A stretch of DNA of 64,000 nt from Blastomyces gilchristii SLH14081 (GCF_000003855.2 NW_003101677.1:1533506-1597505); one strand, 5' to 3'; shown: positions 49,084 to 62,691, numbered from the stretch's first letter. The notes: generated by a model from the sequence alone, not told the origin. Numbers and translations: made by a program.

Positions 49084-52000
49084 GTAGATGATATAACCGG
49101 TGGTTGAATGAGATTCTGAATCTCTACCGGCTCAATCGGTATCTGTATATGCTAAAGGTTCAATTTCAGCATCTCTGTGATAGGTTATACCTTCATTGAT
49201 TGAACTCTGTAGATATCAGAGTGTATGCTTGTATACAGCTCAGTTCTTTGATATAGGCTGAGAGCTGAATTGTTCAAGGAATTCTGCGGTGAAGCTCATA
49301 TTAGAATATGTATTAAATGCTAGATATTGCAGGAATCTGATACCAGATTGATAGAATTATAGAATAAATTCTGCTGTGTATGCAATCAGTTTCTTATCAT
49401 CATTCATGAAATCAACATTCTTTTTTATAGAAGTGAATGTAGAATGACAGTTATTCATTGAGAACTTCTTCAAAAGATTTGTTATAAAGAGAGATTGAGA
49501 TAATATCAATGAAGTTAAATCTCTATCAATCTTTATTTCTAGATAGCAGTTGAAATCTTCTATATTCTTGATCTCATAATTAGCAGTGATTTTGGATTTG
49601 GCTCAGTTCAGATCTTTGATTTTCAGACTGTAGAGACAGACATCATTCACATAGATGATTATATAGACCTGTCTTTCATCATGAATAAATAGTTCAGTAT
49701 TATAGAGACTGACACAGAAGTCTGAGTGTAATAGCATCTTTTGCAGCTTCTCATATTATAAGAGTGCTGCTTGCTTAAGACTGTAGAGTCTCTGCATCAA
49801 TTCACACACAAGATCATCACAGTCTTCATGAAATTCTGTGAGTTGATTTATATATATCTGTTCATCAGCAGACAGTTGAGTATTTAAAAAAGCAGTTATC
49901 ATATCAATCTGCAGAACATATCATCCCTGGAATGCTGAGATTGTCATGAGAGCTTGTGAGATGAATACAGAGACAATAAGTGCAAAGATTCTTGAGTAAT
50001 TGACTCTCTTCTATTAATGATTTTCACAGACAACTCAGCAGGCCTTATAGTGAATAACATCACTTATATTATTGAACTTTTTGTCAAATACTCATTGACT
50101 GTGAAGAACACTCATTTGTGATATTCTCTCAATCAGTTGTCAGGCCTCTATCTGTTTTAAACAGTTAATCTCTTTAATACAGGCCTTGTAATAATACTTT
50201 CATTCCATGAAAGCTTTGACATGTGTGAGGTTTTTTCAGGATTGAAAGTGCAGCAATCTCGGGATCAGTGAATAGGTCTTTCAGACTGTCTCTCACTGAA
50301 GATTCTCTCACTGTAGATTCTCTCACTATAGTGATATCTCTTGTAGATGTCAGAGAATCATCAGATTCAACTGTGAGTTTCAGGGAATTCAGTGTATTCT
50401 GCATTAAAAAGGTAGATATTCTTGTGAAGATATCATAGTCAATTCATCAATTATTAGTGAGTATGAGAAATAATGATCACTCAGGTCAGATTTTCTCATC
50501 AATGAATAGATTATTAATTGATAAATCAGAAATCACTGCAATCTCTTGACAGACTGCAGTGGGTAGGCCTGGTGTCACTGAAGAAATCACTGCAGCCACT
50601 TTACAGGCTGCATTGAGTAGAACCTTCAGGTTATGCATTATCAGTATTGATGAATTGGCAAGATGAAGGTTCTTCTGAAAGATGACATCTTTTGATATGT
50701 ATAAACACTCATTGAAGGGATTGATCAATCTATAATTGATAAAATCATCATATCTTATAAAAATCAACTCTTTGGAACAGAAAGCCATCTTATTAATGAG
50801 TTTGAAGACTATCTTCAAGAATGCTTTGCAACCTTATCAGCAAATGCCATGTACAGAAGATAGAGCTTCAAGTCAGGCCTCATATAATGTAATCAGCTTT
50901 GTGTTTTCAGAGCTCTCATACAATATTGTTGAGATTGATATAAGATTAAGCAGCTCTGTGACTGTAATAACCATCTTATCTCACATCTTCTTCATAGTGA
51001 AGAAATCTATTAATAGTGATCAGAACTTCTCAATGATCAAACTGATTGATCATTTGAATACTTCATCTTGCTGTGAAGTATGAGAAGAAGTCAGCTCTCA
51101 CTTTATTTCTTTACTGAGCATATATGCTGTGACTGCATTTGAATTCAATTCTTCACAGTCTGAGTAAATGATTGCAATGCTACATCTCAGCAGATTCTTG
51201 ATGAATTGATTGAAGATCTGTAGATATCTCAACATCTCATCCTTGCATTTCAATAGGAATATTAATCTCATTCAGGTGACATCATCTGTAATCATCATTG
51301 CAAGCTTCTTGCCAGTATAAGATGATATATTTTTAGTTTCGAGAGTCTTACCATCACTGAATATATTCACCCAAACCTTCAAGGCCTTGCAGGTGGCACA
51401 ACATGGTGTGAAATCCTTGTAGAAAGCACATTTCTATTTAACCTTAACACATGTGAAACAGAATGATAATTTTTTCAGGCTAATAATGATAATATCAAAT
51501 TGTGAGTCTCTGATCATCTTTAATATACTATTTTCACTGATATGATCAAGTCAACAATGTCACTCATCTATCAAAAGCTGTTTCAGAAGGACTGCAGATA
51601 ATCAAGATAAAGATGAGATAATAAAGAAATCAGTATCTGAATTCTTAGAGTTGATTAACTGTTCAATCTCCTTGCAGCTGAATGGTCTCAAAGACCCTGC
51701 ATTCAGATCATAATCTGTTGAGATTGTCTTTGATTTTGAAATAACTATATATGTCACTGCTTCATACATCAGGTTGTTCATTATTCAATGAAATATCAGT
51801 GAGCTGTTGAATAGAATGTAAATATTATTGTGGAACAGATTGGCATAGAAGATATTACTATTAATAGATGATAGAAACTCAAAGAAGTTCTCAGTATTAA
51901 CTTGCTTATTACAGTAAATATAGCTCTGATGCTTCATAAGTTCAGCAGAGATTAGATTTACAGATAGTTCTGACATGTAGTATACATGATTGAATTCTAT

Positions 52001-52240
52001 CAATCTTTCATTCACTGAGATGAACACAGTGCTGACATTCTGAACCTTCAGAATGACCTTATTGATCACTTGAACTGTTGAATCATTGATTGCTATAAGT
52101 TCTGAAAATTGTAATCTATCACTCGCTATGTGGCATCCGGCGCCACAATCTCATATAGTGAGAGAATTCTTGTGAGGTTCCATGAAACAGGCTGGCATAT
52201 TGATTATCTCTGTGAGGTTTGTCATCTGATAGGTCTCTGA
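49084..52240 (-). pseudogene. Copia C protease, integrase and RT, decayed
   Basis: Read leftwards. Near 52130 DCGAGCHIASD (from DSGA..H..) is the protease. At 52069-51785 an open 94-codon piece covers the VYYMSELSVNLISAELM segment. The integrase zinc/core region runs about 51760-50850, and its C-terminal end at 50818-50486 has YDDFINYRLINPFNECLYISKDVIF-like residues. A linker repeats VRESTVRESSVRDS near 50300. RT has IIIYVND (YVDD with D to N) near 49650. Most stops are TGA at Trp or TAA/TAG at Gln. Confidence 0.87.
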
Positions 52241-52329
52241 TTCATCTGTAATGAATAGTTGAGTTCTACTCTCACTATTATTCTTTTTCTTCTTTTTCTT
52301 GAATTTCTTTATTCTTGCAGTATTGTTTA

Positions 52330-53782
52330 TTCTTCAATTATTCAGAGCACTGTCTGAATTGATCAATTAACAGATGCCAAAGTGAGATCTCTTGCATTCA
52401 GAATATGTAGGTAGATTTCCTGATCTCTGATGATTTTGAAAGCTCTCTTGAGTATTACTATGATCATGTCTATTACAGCCTTCACAGGCCGAATTCAATG
52501 TATTGTTATTAAAACTGATAGATGTAGTGATTATTGTAGTTATTGTAGCTGTTATAGCTGAGTTGGCCATAGAATCTGTATTCTGTGAATTCTTTTTATC
52601 TTTTGAAGAATCAAGTCACAAGTGAATCTTCTTCATGAGAAGATCAACATTCAATATCACAGCTGTGGATTTAAAATCTTGTATCTTCTCTATCTTCTTC
52701 TGAACATAATCTCTTCAATTGTTGAGTAGAACTGAATAGAAGATATGAAATATTCATGCATCTGAGAGGAAAGCATTCATCATCTTCAATTTCATGATGA
52801 TGAACTGAAACTTGTCAAAGAATGTGTGTAGATTAGTGATCTGTATGCCATTAAGTAACATGAAATTCAGAACTGTCTCACAGTGTAACTGTGTTTTGAG
52901 AACAGAGTATTTCTGTTTAATCACATTTCATAGAGTATAAGTGATCTGATTTTCATCATATTTGAAGAAACATGGTCTGACACCTGCACTCAATGAGTTT
53001 GAGATGAATGTGTAGAGCCATCAGTTTCTGATATTTCAGAATGATACTTATTCATCATCTTTTTATAGAGGGTTCTGAGTCTGTCATTTCTCTATTATAT
53101 ATTAACACTGTGCATCAACCAGTTTTGATTTCATGAAGATACTTTATGTGATGTAATTGAATGTGTCAGTTAGACTGTTTAACCTCACAGTATTCTTGAT
53201 ATCTTTCTTGAATTGAGAGATTGTCTTGTCAACATAGCTATTCAATTTATAAAGATTGAATTCCAAGCTTTCACTGAGATTAGAATCTCATGTGACTGTA
53301 CAGACTGTTGATGTGATAGCAGGATAATTGTTGACATTCTGTGATTAATCTGTAGAGAATGAGAATCTCTGTTGACAGAGCTTTTCCAGTTATAATTCGA
53401 GTTCTAGAACTCTTCACTTCTTCTTCTTCATCTCAAATGTTATCTTGAGATGTTTCATCTGTTGATCTGATATTATCTCACTCAAACAGTAGACATCTGA
53501 GTGTTTATTATTCTTATCAAGAGAATCAGCATCAAGCTGTTGAGTAGATCAGAGGGCTGGTCTGACCATGTCAGAAGCTGTATTCAAACCAGCTTTGAAT
53601 TGAGAGGGTGTTTCAGAGTGTTCATCAATGAAGCTTTCAAAGGCTTCAGAAGAATGTTCACTGGCAGAGCATAAGTGTGAAGAATTATCATCATCAACTG
53701 CAACTGACTCAGTGAAAAGAACATGAGATCGCGAATATATATGTGAATGAGATTGTATTGAATTCACCATCTTGATATTCAT
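52330..53782 (-). pseudogene. Copia C gag, decayed
   Basis: Begins about 53782 (MNIKMVNSIQSHSHIYS) with an open 77-codon Ser/Glu-rich start. Broken sequence runs to a Cys/His cluster at about 52380-52475 (CEGCNRHDHSN... CKRSHFGIC) that fits a zinc-binding nucleocapsid segment. A Lys-rich patch is near 52290. Position between primer site and protease supports gag. Confidence 0.78.
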
Positions 53783-54012
53783 TTATTGAATCCTTGCCAA
53801 TATTGTTCTCTTTTTCTTGCTTTTTTTACAATGTGGTGTGTTTTCTGCAAGCCTCTTTTTTAAGTGAGCAGTAGTATTATTGATCAACAAGATCTCAATA
53901 CTGATAGAATAAGATGATTTTAACTCCTGATGAGCATATTGAATGAAGCAGTAGTTAAATAATGATTATATTAACAAGGAATCCCGAATTGGCAGTGATT
54001 ATGTACAAAACA

Positions 54013-54024
54013 GGTCTCATAACC
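54013..54024 (-). promoter_or_regulatory. Copia C primer-binding site (initiator tRNA-Met, internal)
   Basis: The minus strand reads GGTTATGAGACC right after the LTR, complementary to the anticodon stem-loop of initiator tRNA-Met. This is the same type as copia B1. Confidence 0.75.
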
Positions 54025-54119
54025 TGTGAAAGGTGTAAAGCTTGTGTGATTGAAAGGTTGCTAGCTTGTGGAAAGTTATATGATGGAAGGATTAGTAAGC
54101 CAGATCACGTGACCTGACA
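54025..54119 (-). repeat. Copia C 5' LTR
   Basis: 95 bp, ends TGTCAGGTC... and CTTTCACA on the minus strand. It is unusually short for a copia LTR. Confidence 0.93.
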
Positions 54120-55106
54120 TGTATACAGTCAGAGACTATAATATCTACCTGAGAACTTTTAGTTCTCAGAGTTTTTTCTATATCTATAAAGTTAACTATT
54201 ATACATTCATCAATTTCAGATATGTAAAATCAGAAAATTCCAGCTCAGAATATAAAAACTGTTTATAAAATACAGTATTTTAACATCTTCTAATACTTTG
54301 AAATCATTTGACAATATCATGACAAAAGAAAAGAGAACACAGTCTTAAAGATAGATCTATAGAATAAGATCTCTGCAGTTTACATCTTAAGCTATATACA
54401 TATTTTTAACACTCTATATAACTGATCACTGCCTCTATTCTCTCAGACCTGCTTCAGAAGTTATCATTTTCTCTAAAGAGCTGCCGCTCAGCTAGCTTCT
54501 ATAACTAGCTTACTTATAAGTAAGATTCTCACTAAGAATAATATCAGAGCTACTTAATTCTAGTTAAGTCTTTAATCTTTCAGCTATCAATCTCAGTATT
54601 TCAGCCTATTAATTAACTGTCACAGTCTTGCTTACACTAATTATCTATTAAGAATATCTAAGTCTTGTCTCATCTAGATTCTTACTAGACCTGAAGTGTT
54701 CTAATCAGATAGTGTTTAAATGTCAATTTCTCAGAAGTGAATATCTAGAGTGAGAGGAATAAGATCTGATCAGTTAAGCTTAACAATGATTCACTATTCT
54801 GTGAGTACTCTAGATCTTAATCACTCTAGTGCTGATCTAACTTGAAACACTCAGAGAGCTGTGAACTCTAAGATCAGTGAGAATTAGTGTCTGAGAATCT
54901 CTGAGATGAATATCTTAAGCTTGATAATAATTCACTATAGTGCATCTGAAGGTCTCTGATACTGTTTTATAACTTAAAAGTGAAAGCTGTAATTAAGATG
55001 ACTCTTGCAGGGTTTGAATCTGCCCTCTCTTAGCATTCATTCCCCGGGGAGAAGGCCGCTAATTGAGGCTTTATGATAGTGTAGTTAATTACTACGTCAC
55101 CTGGCC

Positions 55107-56756
55107 GATCTTTCTTCATAAGAATGCCAACAGTTTAATGATTATTACATTGAGTACAGATCTTGTGACCAGGTTCAAATTGAATATATTGAAAGAATCT
55201 ATCTCATCAGATAAACTTCTTATCAGCTTATAAGATAGTAATAAGCTCAGCTTCAGTGATCAAGAAGATAGTTATAATTGTCTGCTTATTTAATTTTCAA
55301 TCAACAGCTTCACTGAATAGTTTGAAGATATATTCTTATATAAAGCAGTGATTCAGATTGTCTGTGAAAGAGACATCACTGATGACTTTAATAATATCAG
55401 ATTTGAGATCAAGTTGTAGAGATCTGTTAATGTTATTATTATATTAAATAGCAAGATTCTTTGTATTATGTAGATAAGATATTATTCTATTCATCTCTGT
55501 TAAGTGATGTTCTAATGAATTTGTTATAAATGTAGCTAGTTTACTCACTGTATATATAATATCAGAGTGAGTCATTATCACTGAGTAGATACAGAAGCTG
55601 ATACATTATTAATGATAATGAATTTTTATAAATATGTCTGATTTATTAAAAGACTCTAACAGAGCATTAGTTAGTAAGATATAGATCTTGCAGATATGTG
55701 TTATATAATAGGTATCAATTATCTTATCAATATAGACATTCTGGCATAGTCAGAGCTTCAAGTTGAAGTGATTATATATTATTTACATGTTGAGAAATGA
55801 TTTCAAATCTCTCATCTGTCAGATGTTATAGATGTTTTTAAGATCTTTGATTAGTTAATCTCTTTCTTTTAAATCTTCTCATTGTGATAGAATAATGATA
55901 TCATTAATATAGAAGAAGATGATTAATTGATTATTAAAGAAGAGACATTAATTCTCTGATATAGAGATAAAGTCTAGTGTTCTCAATATTGTAGATAGTT
56001 TATTTAATCAGAGAAGAAATAATCTGAGTAATTTATATAATACTTATAGAAGTTTTAACACATAATTTATATACTTTAAATTTTACATCTTCTTCAACTT
56101 TTATCATTTATTAGATAGTTTTACATATACTAGCTTATCAATATCACTATTAATGAAGGTATTAATTTCATCTAGCTGTTTCACATCTAGATCAAATGCT
56201 GCTATTAGAGTTAATAAGATTCAGAGATCTTTGATAGCTAGTATATAAGCTTTTATAGTGAGATCTGTAATTGATTGAAGATCTCTGTATACATAGATAC
56301 AAGCTTTGTATTTCAAAAGAAAACCATTATCATTGAATTTGTAGATAAATACTCATTATAGAGAGATAATTATAGAGAGATAACTGAGATATCTCTCTAT
56401 AATCTGCTAGTAATTTCATATGTATTCTGCAGAGATATACTATTTCATTTCTACTTAATAGTGTTCTTGAATTCTTCATAATGTGAGTGTTTTTTAACAT
56501 CTGCTCAGTGATTTGATAAATCTGACAGTTGATATCTATGAATTCTTGAAGTCAGTATAAATGCTGTTGATATTAATATATTATTGATAACTATGAAAAC
56601 AGTATTTGAAAATAAATTTTAAGACTTGTAGAAGTCTGAGTATGAATGAGAGAATGTCTTATTAATTATTTAATAAGAATTATCTTTGATATTTGTAACT
56701 ATTATAAGATAAGTAGCTCTGTGTTTTCAGGTTCTGCAGTCTTCAATGATATTAGC
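55107..56756 (-). pseudogene. Copia B2 RT, RNase H and integrase linker
   Basis: Reverse complement of B1 from about 46450 back to about 37196. Near 56310-56340 the RT start reads through KYKA... without any insertion, giving the empty site for the LINE. It is truncated at 56757 by the G1-c LTR, so the rest of B2 is not in the window. A short inverted duplication of GAGAGATAA units occurs at about 56357-56400. Confidence 0.87.
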
Positions 56757-57070
56757 TGTGGCGGGCTGCGCCCGATCAATCATATAGACTATTCCGTACA
56801 CTTCATAGATTTCTACCGCCTCATTCCCGATCGCTGATCCTCGGCTGCCATAAACGTGTATGTTCCGATCACTGATCCTCGGCTGCTATGAACACATGTA
56901 TATTCTTCCGCCCTGAAGCACCACTGGATACATCATCACATATGTGTATAAATATTCACTTCAATTGCTGATTCTCACACTTTCTCTTTCTTTCCTTCTC
57001 TAACATTTTTCTCTTTGTTATATAAGACCTATCAATATTATATTAATCTATTCAGTGTAGACCTCTTACA
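56757..57070 (+). repeat. G1-c 5' LTR
   Basis: 314 bp, TGTGGCGGGCTGCGCC...ACCTCTTACA, with TATAAATA near 56947 and a C/T-rich stretch after it. It is one of the CpG-richest G1 LTRs and gives the best view of the ends. Confidence 0.93.
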
Positions 57071-57307
57071 CTAGAAAAATGTTCATTATCTTCTTATTAG
57101 AAAATAATTATTTATGCATCATCTTCTTATTAGAAACAATTATTCATTGAGAGATATCTGAACACATAATAACATGTAAGAAAGAGAAACAGTTAAGTGA
57201 ATACTGAGTTCTCAGGTAGAAGCTTACTCATCAGTCATTCTGGCCCTGTAATAAGATTTTACAAGAGAATGTCAGTGAAAGACCTGAGAGTTCTGATACT
57301 CAGATAT

Positions 57308-57621
57308 TGTAAGAGGCCTACACTGAATAGATTAGTATAATATTGATAGGTCTTATATAACAAAGAGAAAAACATTAGAGAAGGAAAGAAAGAGAAAGTA
57401 TGAGAATCAGTAATTAAAGTGAATATTTATACATGTATGTGATGATGTACACAGTGAAGCTTCAGAGTGAAAGAATATACATGTGTTTGTAGTGACTGAG
57501 AATCAGTGATTGAAACATACATGTTCATAGCAGCTGAGGATCAGCAATTGAGAATGAGGTGATAGAAATCTATGAAGTGTACAGAATAGTCTATATAATT
57601 AATCAGGCACAGCCTGTCACA
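57308..57621 (-). repeat. G1-d 3' LTR
   Basis: 314 bp, TGTAAGAGGCC...CAGCCTGTCACA, with nearly all CpGs converted. Confidence 0.92.
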
Positions 57622-60600
57622 TTAGTCTCTCTCTTTTAGAAGCAGTTCTCATCAGCCAAGAATCACTGTTTTGAATAACATGGAACTTAGAGTTCAGATT
57701 AATTAATCATAGTCAACTCATTTCACAAGATATTATTAACTGCAGCTGTGTGATCTCTTATCAAGAATATCTTCAATCTCTCACTCAAGCTCATTATCTT
57801 CTTCTATGATCTCTAACAGCTGTCAGTTGAAAGTTAGTTGAGAAGAGAATGAGTCAGTGATAACACAGTGAAGCAAGCTTGTATGAAAGATATCATGAAT
57901 TTCTGATAATGTGTCAAGGCAGTAGTTGTGACTATCTAGAACTTCTATCACTTTATACTTGGCATGGTGGTAGTTCAGTGTATAAGATGAATGTGTGATT
58001 TGTATATTCTTAAGATTTAATCATACTAAGTCTTCTATCTTATACTGCTCAGTGAGATCTCAGTGAACATTGATTTGATTCTGTTGATCTTGTTTCACAG
58101 CTATTATAAAGGCTTCTGCTCAGTCACAGACATCTCAGAGCTTTGTTACTATATTGTCAGCAATCTGAATCAGACTGCAGAGATTCAGTGTGAACTGTGT
58201 GATCTCTAGAAGATTCAACACTTTCATGTGATAACTGTGTATAAGGAAGAACAGGCTTACATCTGTTAAGACAGTATTTCAATCATTGATAGCAACCTCT
58301 ATGTGTAGAAGAAGGTCATGTCAATCATCTTATAAGTGATTATAGAACTTACAAAGATAATTCTTCACAGTCTGAATTATCTATTCTGACACATTATCAG
58401 TCTTGAGATGATAGACAGTTGACAGATAGTGTATAATCTTGAGAACTTGACAGATTCTTATTCAGAGAGCACTCATGAATTGACAGCTCTGATCTGATAC
58501 TATAGATCTCAGCAATTCATGCATTTGATAGAACAGGCTCTGTAGAAAAGCTTTGACAACTTGTTCAGTATCTGTCTTATCACAAGGTTTCAATATTACA
58601 TCTTTACTCAATCAATTCATGATGATCAGAATGTTTCTATAATTCTTACTCTCAGAGAGATCAACAGCAAAGTCAATTATCACATCTTATCAAATTCTAT
58701 CAGAGATATTAAGTAATTTCAGCAGATCTTTTCTACAGTTCTTTCACAAGATAATGAAAGAATAACAGTTGCAGTTTCAGACAAAGTATCTGATACTGTT
58801 TAATATCTCAGATCAGTAGAACTCTTGAGAGATTATTCTATACAGTTGTTCACAGCCTGAATAATCAGTTATAAGTGAATCATGCATCTCTTGCATTATC
58901 TGAGTGTGTAAGAATTCAGAGTGAGAGACTCAGTGTTATTCATGAAATTGTAGAGTATTATTGTCATTGATTGAATATTCTGAGATATCAGTTCTTATAC
59001 ATAGTTTTGAGGAAAATCAGAGTGCTTCTTGACATACTGCTTCAGTGAGTGCTTGAAGAAGTTCATCAGTTTGAGCTGTTGTATATCAGAATTTATTCAG
59101 TGTAGATCTGGAGAATATTCTGACTGATGAAGTATGTATAGTGTCATGAGTGATCTTATTGTAATCAACTAGTATCTTCAGATTCAAGAGTCAGTGTTGT
59201 CAATTCATTCAGTGTGTATCTGTCACATTAGACAGCATATCTTGTTCTCATCATGAGAGAGTATCTGTCATCAAGTTCTGACTGCCAGAGCAGTAGTGTA
59301 TTATAAAATGAAAGCAGATTAGAAACTCTGATCATTGCATCTGTCATTCAGTGAGTTTATAAGTTATTATAAAGTATTTGAGATTCTTATAATCTGTGAT
59401 TATCTCAAATTTGAAGACACTTCAGAGTTCAGAGTCTCATTCTTCTAGACAGTATACAATCACAAGAAGTTTCTTATCATAGATCTTATAATTGCATTCA
59501 GTGAGACTCAGTTTCTTAGACATGAAGACACATGATTGTAGAACATCTTTATCATCATATTGCAATATCACTTCTTCTGTCATGTAGTCAGAGAAATCAG
59601 CTTCAATAACTGTCTCATGATCAGAATTGAATATTATCAGCAGAGAGGTATTAATGAATATCTTCTTTATCTGTATAAATGCAGCTTCAGTGTCTGCTGA
59701 TCATTGAAATACTGAGTCTTTCTTAGTAAGTTCTGTAAGTGGTCTCATGATATCTGAGAAGTTTTATATAAATCACTGATAGAAGTGAGTAAATCTGATG
59801 AAGCTTTATACATCTTTCACAGTGTGCAGGGCCTCTCATTCAAGAATATCAGAGATCTTCTCAGAATTCATTCAGATTCTCTTATCAGCTTCTATGATGA
59901 AATCTAAGTATTTAGTACTCTTGACTTTGAAATCATACTTATCAATATCAATTGATAGTTCTGCTTCTTGTAGTTATTGTAATACTCTTTGTACATACTC
60001 TTGATATTTCTTTCTGAATTCATCAGTGAAGATGAGAATGTTATCTAGATAAGTAGATGCAAATTCATTAAGAAAGTCTTAAAGTACTCAGTTGATATAC
60101 TTCTGAAATGTACTGAAGACATTGATTAGTTCAAAGAATGTGACTACTTATTCAAAGAGATCATATCATATTTGAAATACTGTAAGTCACTTATCTTCTT
60201 CAGTAATGCAGATTTTATGAAACACAGTAATGATATCTAACTTTGTAAATCATTGAGCTTGTTCAATGTAAGCTAAAGTTTCATTGATAAGAGATAAAGA
60301 ATAATGATCTTTCTTTGTTAATCTGTTCAATTCTTGATAGTTCACACAGAATTGAAGTCCTTCACCTGATTTCTTTACAAAGAGAATAGAGGCTGTGGTG
60401 AAAGAATTACTAACATGTATGAATTCTTTATTCAATAGATCATTGAGTGTCTTTCAAAGAAGAAGGAGTTCATCTCAGAACATGTTGTAAAGAGAGTCTC
60501 ATGACAGTTCAGAGTTCTTATCATTCTTCTTCTCTAACTTGATACTGTGATTCACTCCAGGACCTCATAAGAGAGATATGTTTGTAATATTGTCTTGTTG

Positions 60601-62691
60601 AAAGACATCTAGATATTCATGATATTATTGAGAGAGTTTCATACAAGAATCTGTTATTATGACACAGAATAACTTTTCTAGAGTCTTTTTGATATTGATC
60701 AGACTGATAGAATAGATTGTTACATGATTCTGTTATCAGTGACTTCTTTTTCAGAGCATTTTATACATGTTGACAGAGATCTGTGTCAGGTTCATGATCT
60801 TGTGAATATCATCTTTATGAATTCTATCATTGTTAGAGAATATCAAGCTTCTGTTTCAAGTATTCAACAAGATGCCTTGTTCAGATAGTCAGGCAAGTTC
60901 TAACATAAGATTATAATCAAGATTATCAACTTCATATGTGTAGATATCTTCACATTGATGTTCTCTCACATCTATGATCAGCTTTATCATGTAACAGGTA
61001 CAAATGTCTTTTGAATCATCAAATTCTGTGAGAAGTCAGGGTTTTAATAAGAAGATACACTGAAGATTATAATATCTTACAACTGAAGATTTTATCATTG
61101 CATAGTGACATCGACTGCTGTCTATCATGGCTTTTATATTATACATATTATCAATCACAGTAGATACAAGAATTGCATTCATTGTCATTTTCTCTTTAAA
61201 TTGTTGTTATTCAATCTCTTCAAGCTTCTGTTTATGAATTTGAACAGAAGCTAATCTTTTCCCTGTTTCATTAGAGCATTCTCATAGTTATCTTCTGAAT
61301 CTTCCTCTAATGTAACATGGTTGACGCGGACAGGCACTGATTCATTCTTTGAATGAGAAGACACTGATCTTTCTCTTGATTAAGAAGATACTGGTCTTTC
61401 TCTTGAGTGTGCAGGCACATAGGTTGATCAGCAGTTGAAAGTGATGTGTTCTAATTAGTTACAGTTGATGCATACTTCATGTTGATGTTAATCAGCAACT
61501 TACTTAGAAGTGATTTCAGAGACTCAGAAGCCTGTTTAAACAGCAGAAACTCTTGCTTATGTGTAGACATTTGAATCTATTCAGTTCATGACATCTGCAT
61601 CATTACTGTTCTTCAGTGTGAGTGTATAAATTGCTGAGATGTAATATCTTCTATCACTGTTCTGTATACTCTTGAGCTTGATAAGACAGTCATTCAATGT
61701 TCAGAGCTGTGTGCAGAAGTCTTCATAAGTCTAGTCTTTGTCTACACTTACAAGAGTCTGTAAGAGTTCAAAAGTTAATGTCTTCTTGAGTATACTAATC
61801 TTTATTCAATTCTCTCAAGATTAATCATCTGCTTCTAGAATCTTGATGTTGAAGTCAGAAATGAATGTTGTAAGAGAAGTGTTTCTCTGTTAAGTACTCT
61901 GTAATCAATCTAATGCTTTCTGTTACATGGCAGTGTCTCAGAATAGAACATCAAGATATTTAATAATGTTATCAGGCATTTACAACATCAGTTTACATGC
62001 TTCTATTCATGAATGAAACTTCTATTTCACACAATTCTTCAATTGTTCATTGATATATTAATCTTGATTGATTAATGAACTGATGGCATCTTCATCTATA
62101 CTCAGTTTCATAAGTATTTTCATTCTTCATGATGAGTAGAGAGTGAGATCAGAAGTATTGAAATATGTGAGAGCATCTAAGTGTTCTTTCAGTGCTTTTA
62201 TATTCAATTCTGTAGATATTGAAATTGTCTGTATAAGAGTTTCTTGTTAAGATAATTATTGAATTTCTTCATATTGACATTGTTGAGTTGCATGCATATC
62301 AGCTATTTATTGTTATTATAATTTCAACATTGCTCAGAGTCACTGTGACACTGTGTCTATGCTCATGTTTAAGAGTTCTCTTATACTATTATTAGACATG
62401 GTTATATTGATTGTCAGATGTGTGATATCTATGAAATCATAATCATATGAATATCTCATACATCTGAGATGTCAGAACTCTTAGATCTTTCACTGATATT
62501 CTCTTATAAGATTCTACTCTCTTTGTAAGATCTTGTTATAAGACCAGAATGACTGATGAGCAAGCTTCTATCTAAGAACTCAGTGTCTGCTTAACTGTTT
62601 GACTGTTTCTCTATTTCTTACATGTTGTTACACATTTGAATATCTTGATGAATAATCATCTCTAATAAGGAGATGATGAACATTTTTCTAG
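57622..62691 (-). pseudogene. G1-d gag-pol, decayed
   Basis: Same layout as the other G1 copies, read leftwards. gag runs about 62500-61450 and protease is near 61130. RT holds the open 61-codon piece at 60435-60250 (NKEFIHVSNSFTTASILFVK, FCVNYQELNRL) and YLDN near 60050. RNase H is near 59600-59400, integrase near 59050-58050, and the chromodomain end near 57700-57850. A duplicated stretch near 61345-61420 (YACTGATCTTTCTCTTGA-type, two units) lies in the gag/protease spacer. Antisense shadow open stretch at 59798-60004. Confidence 0.88.

Larger units (their letters stand above)
48402..54119 (-). mobile_element. Ty1/copia element C, full length, minus strand
   Basis: Complete 5.7-kb element with 95-bp LTRs (48402-48496, 54025-54119) and TGTAT target duplication (48397-48401, 54120-54124), inside SINE-2. 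On the minus strand, GGTTATGAGACC follows the 5' LTR as the primer site and a G-rich tract (GAGTGGGGG) precedes the 3' LTR. Its order gag, protease, integrase, RT, RNase H is that of copia. It is decayed but has longer open pieces than B or G1. Confidence 0.95.
48366..55106 (-). mobile_element. SINE-2: tRNA-headed element with LINE-derived 3' end, split by copia C
   Basis: About 1.02 kb in two pieces (48366-48401 and 54120-55106), minus strand, bounded by a perfect 13-bp target duplication GATCTTTCTTCAT (48353-48365, 55107-55119). Read on the minus strand, the head (55106 to about 54990) has an A-box-like TGACGTAGTAATTAACTAC and a B-box-like AGATTCAAACCCTGC. About 630 bp of unrelated body follow. 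The last roughly 270 bp (from 54356) match the LINE 3' end, including the AAT tail. Head plus LINE tail inserted as one unit is the mark of a SINE using the LINE machinery. The head keeps CpGs and a CCCCGGGG block. Confidence 0.85.

Noticed and set aside
50736..51083. 115-codon plus-strand frame
   Set aside because: Antisense to copia C integrase.
54990..55106. Functional tRNA gene on the minus strand
   Set aside because: Too long between A- and B-like boxes for a normal tRNA and followed directly by the SINE-2 body; treated as SINE head.
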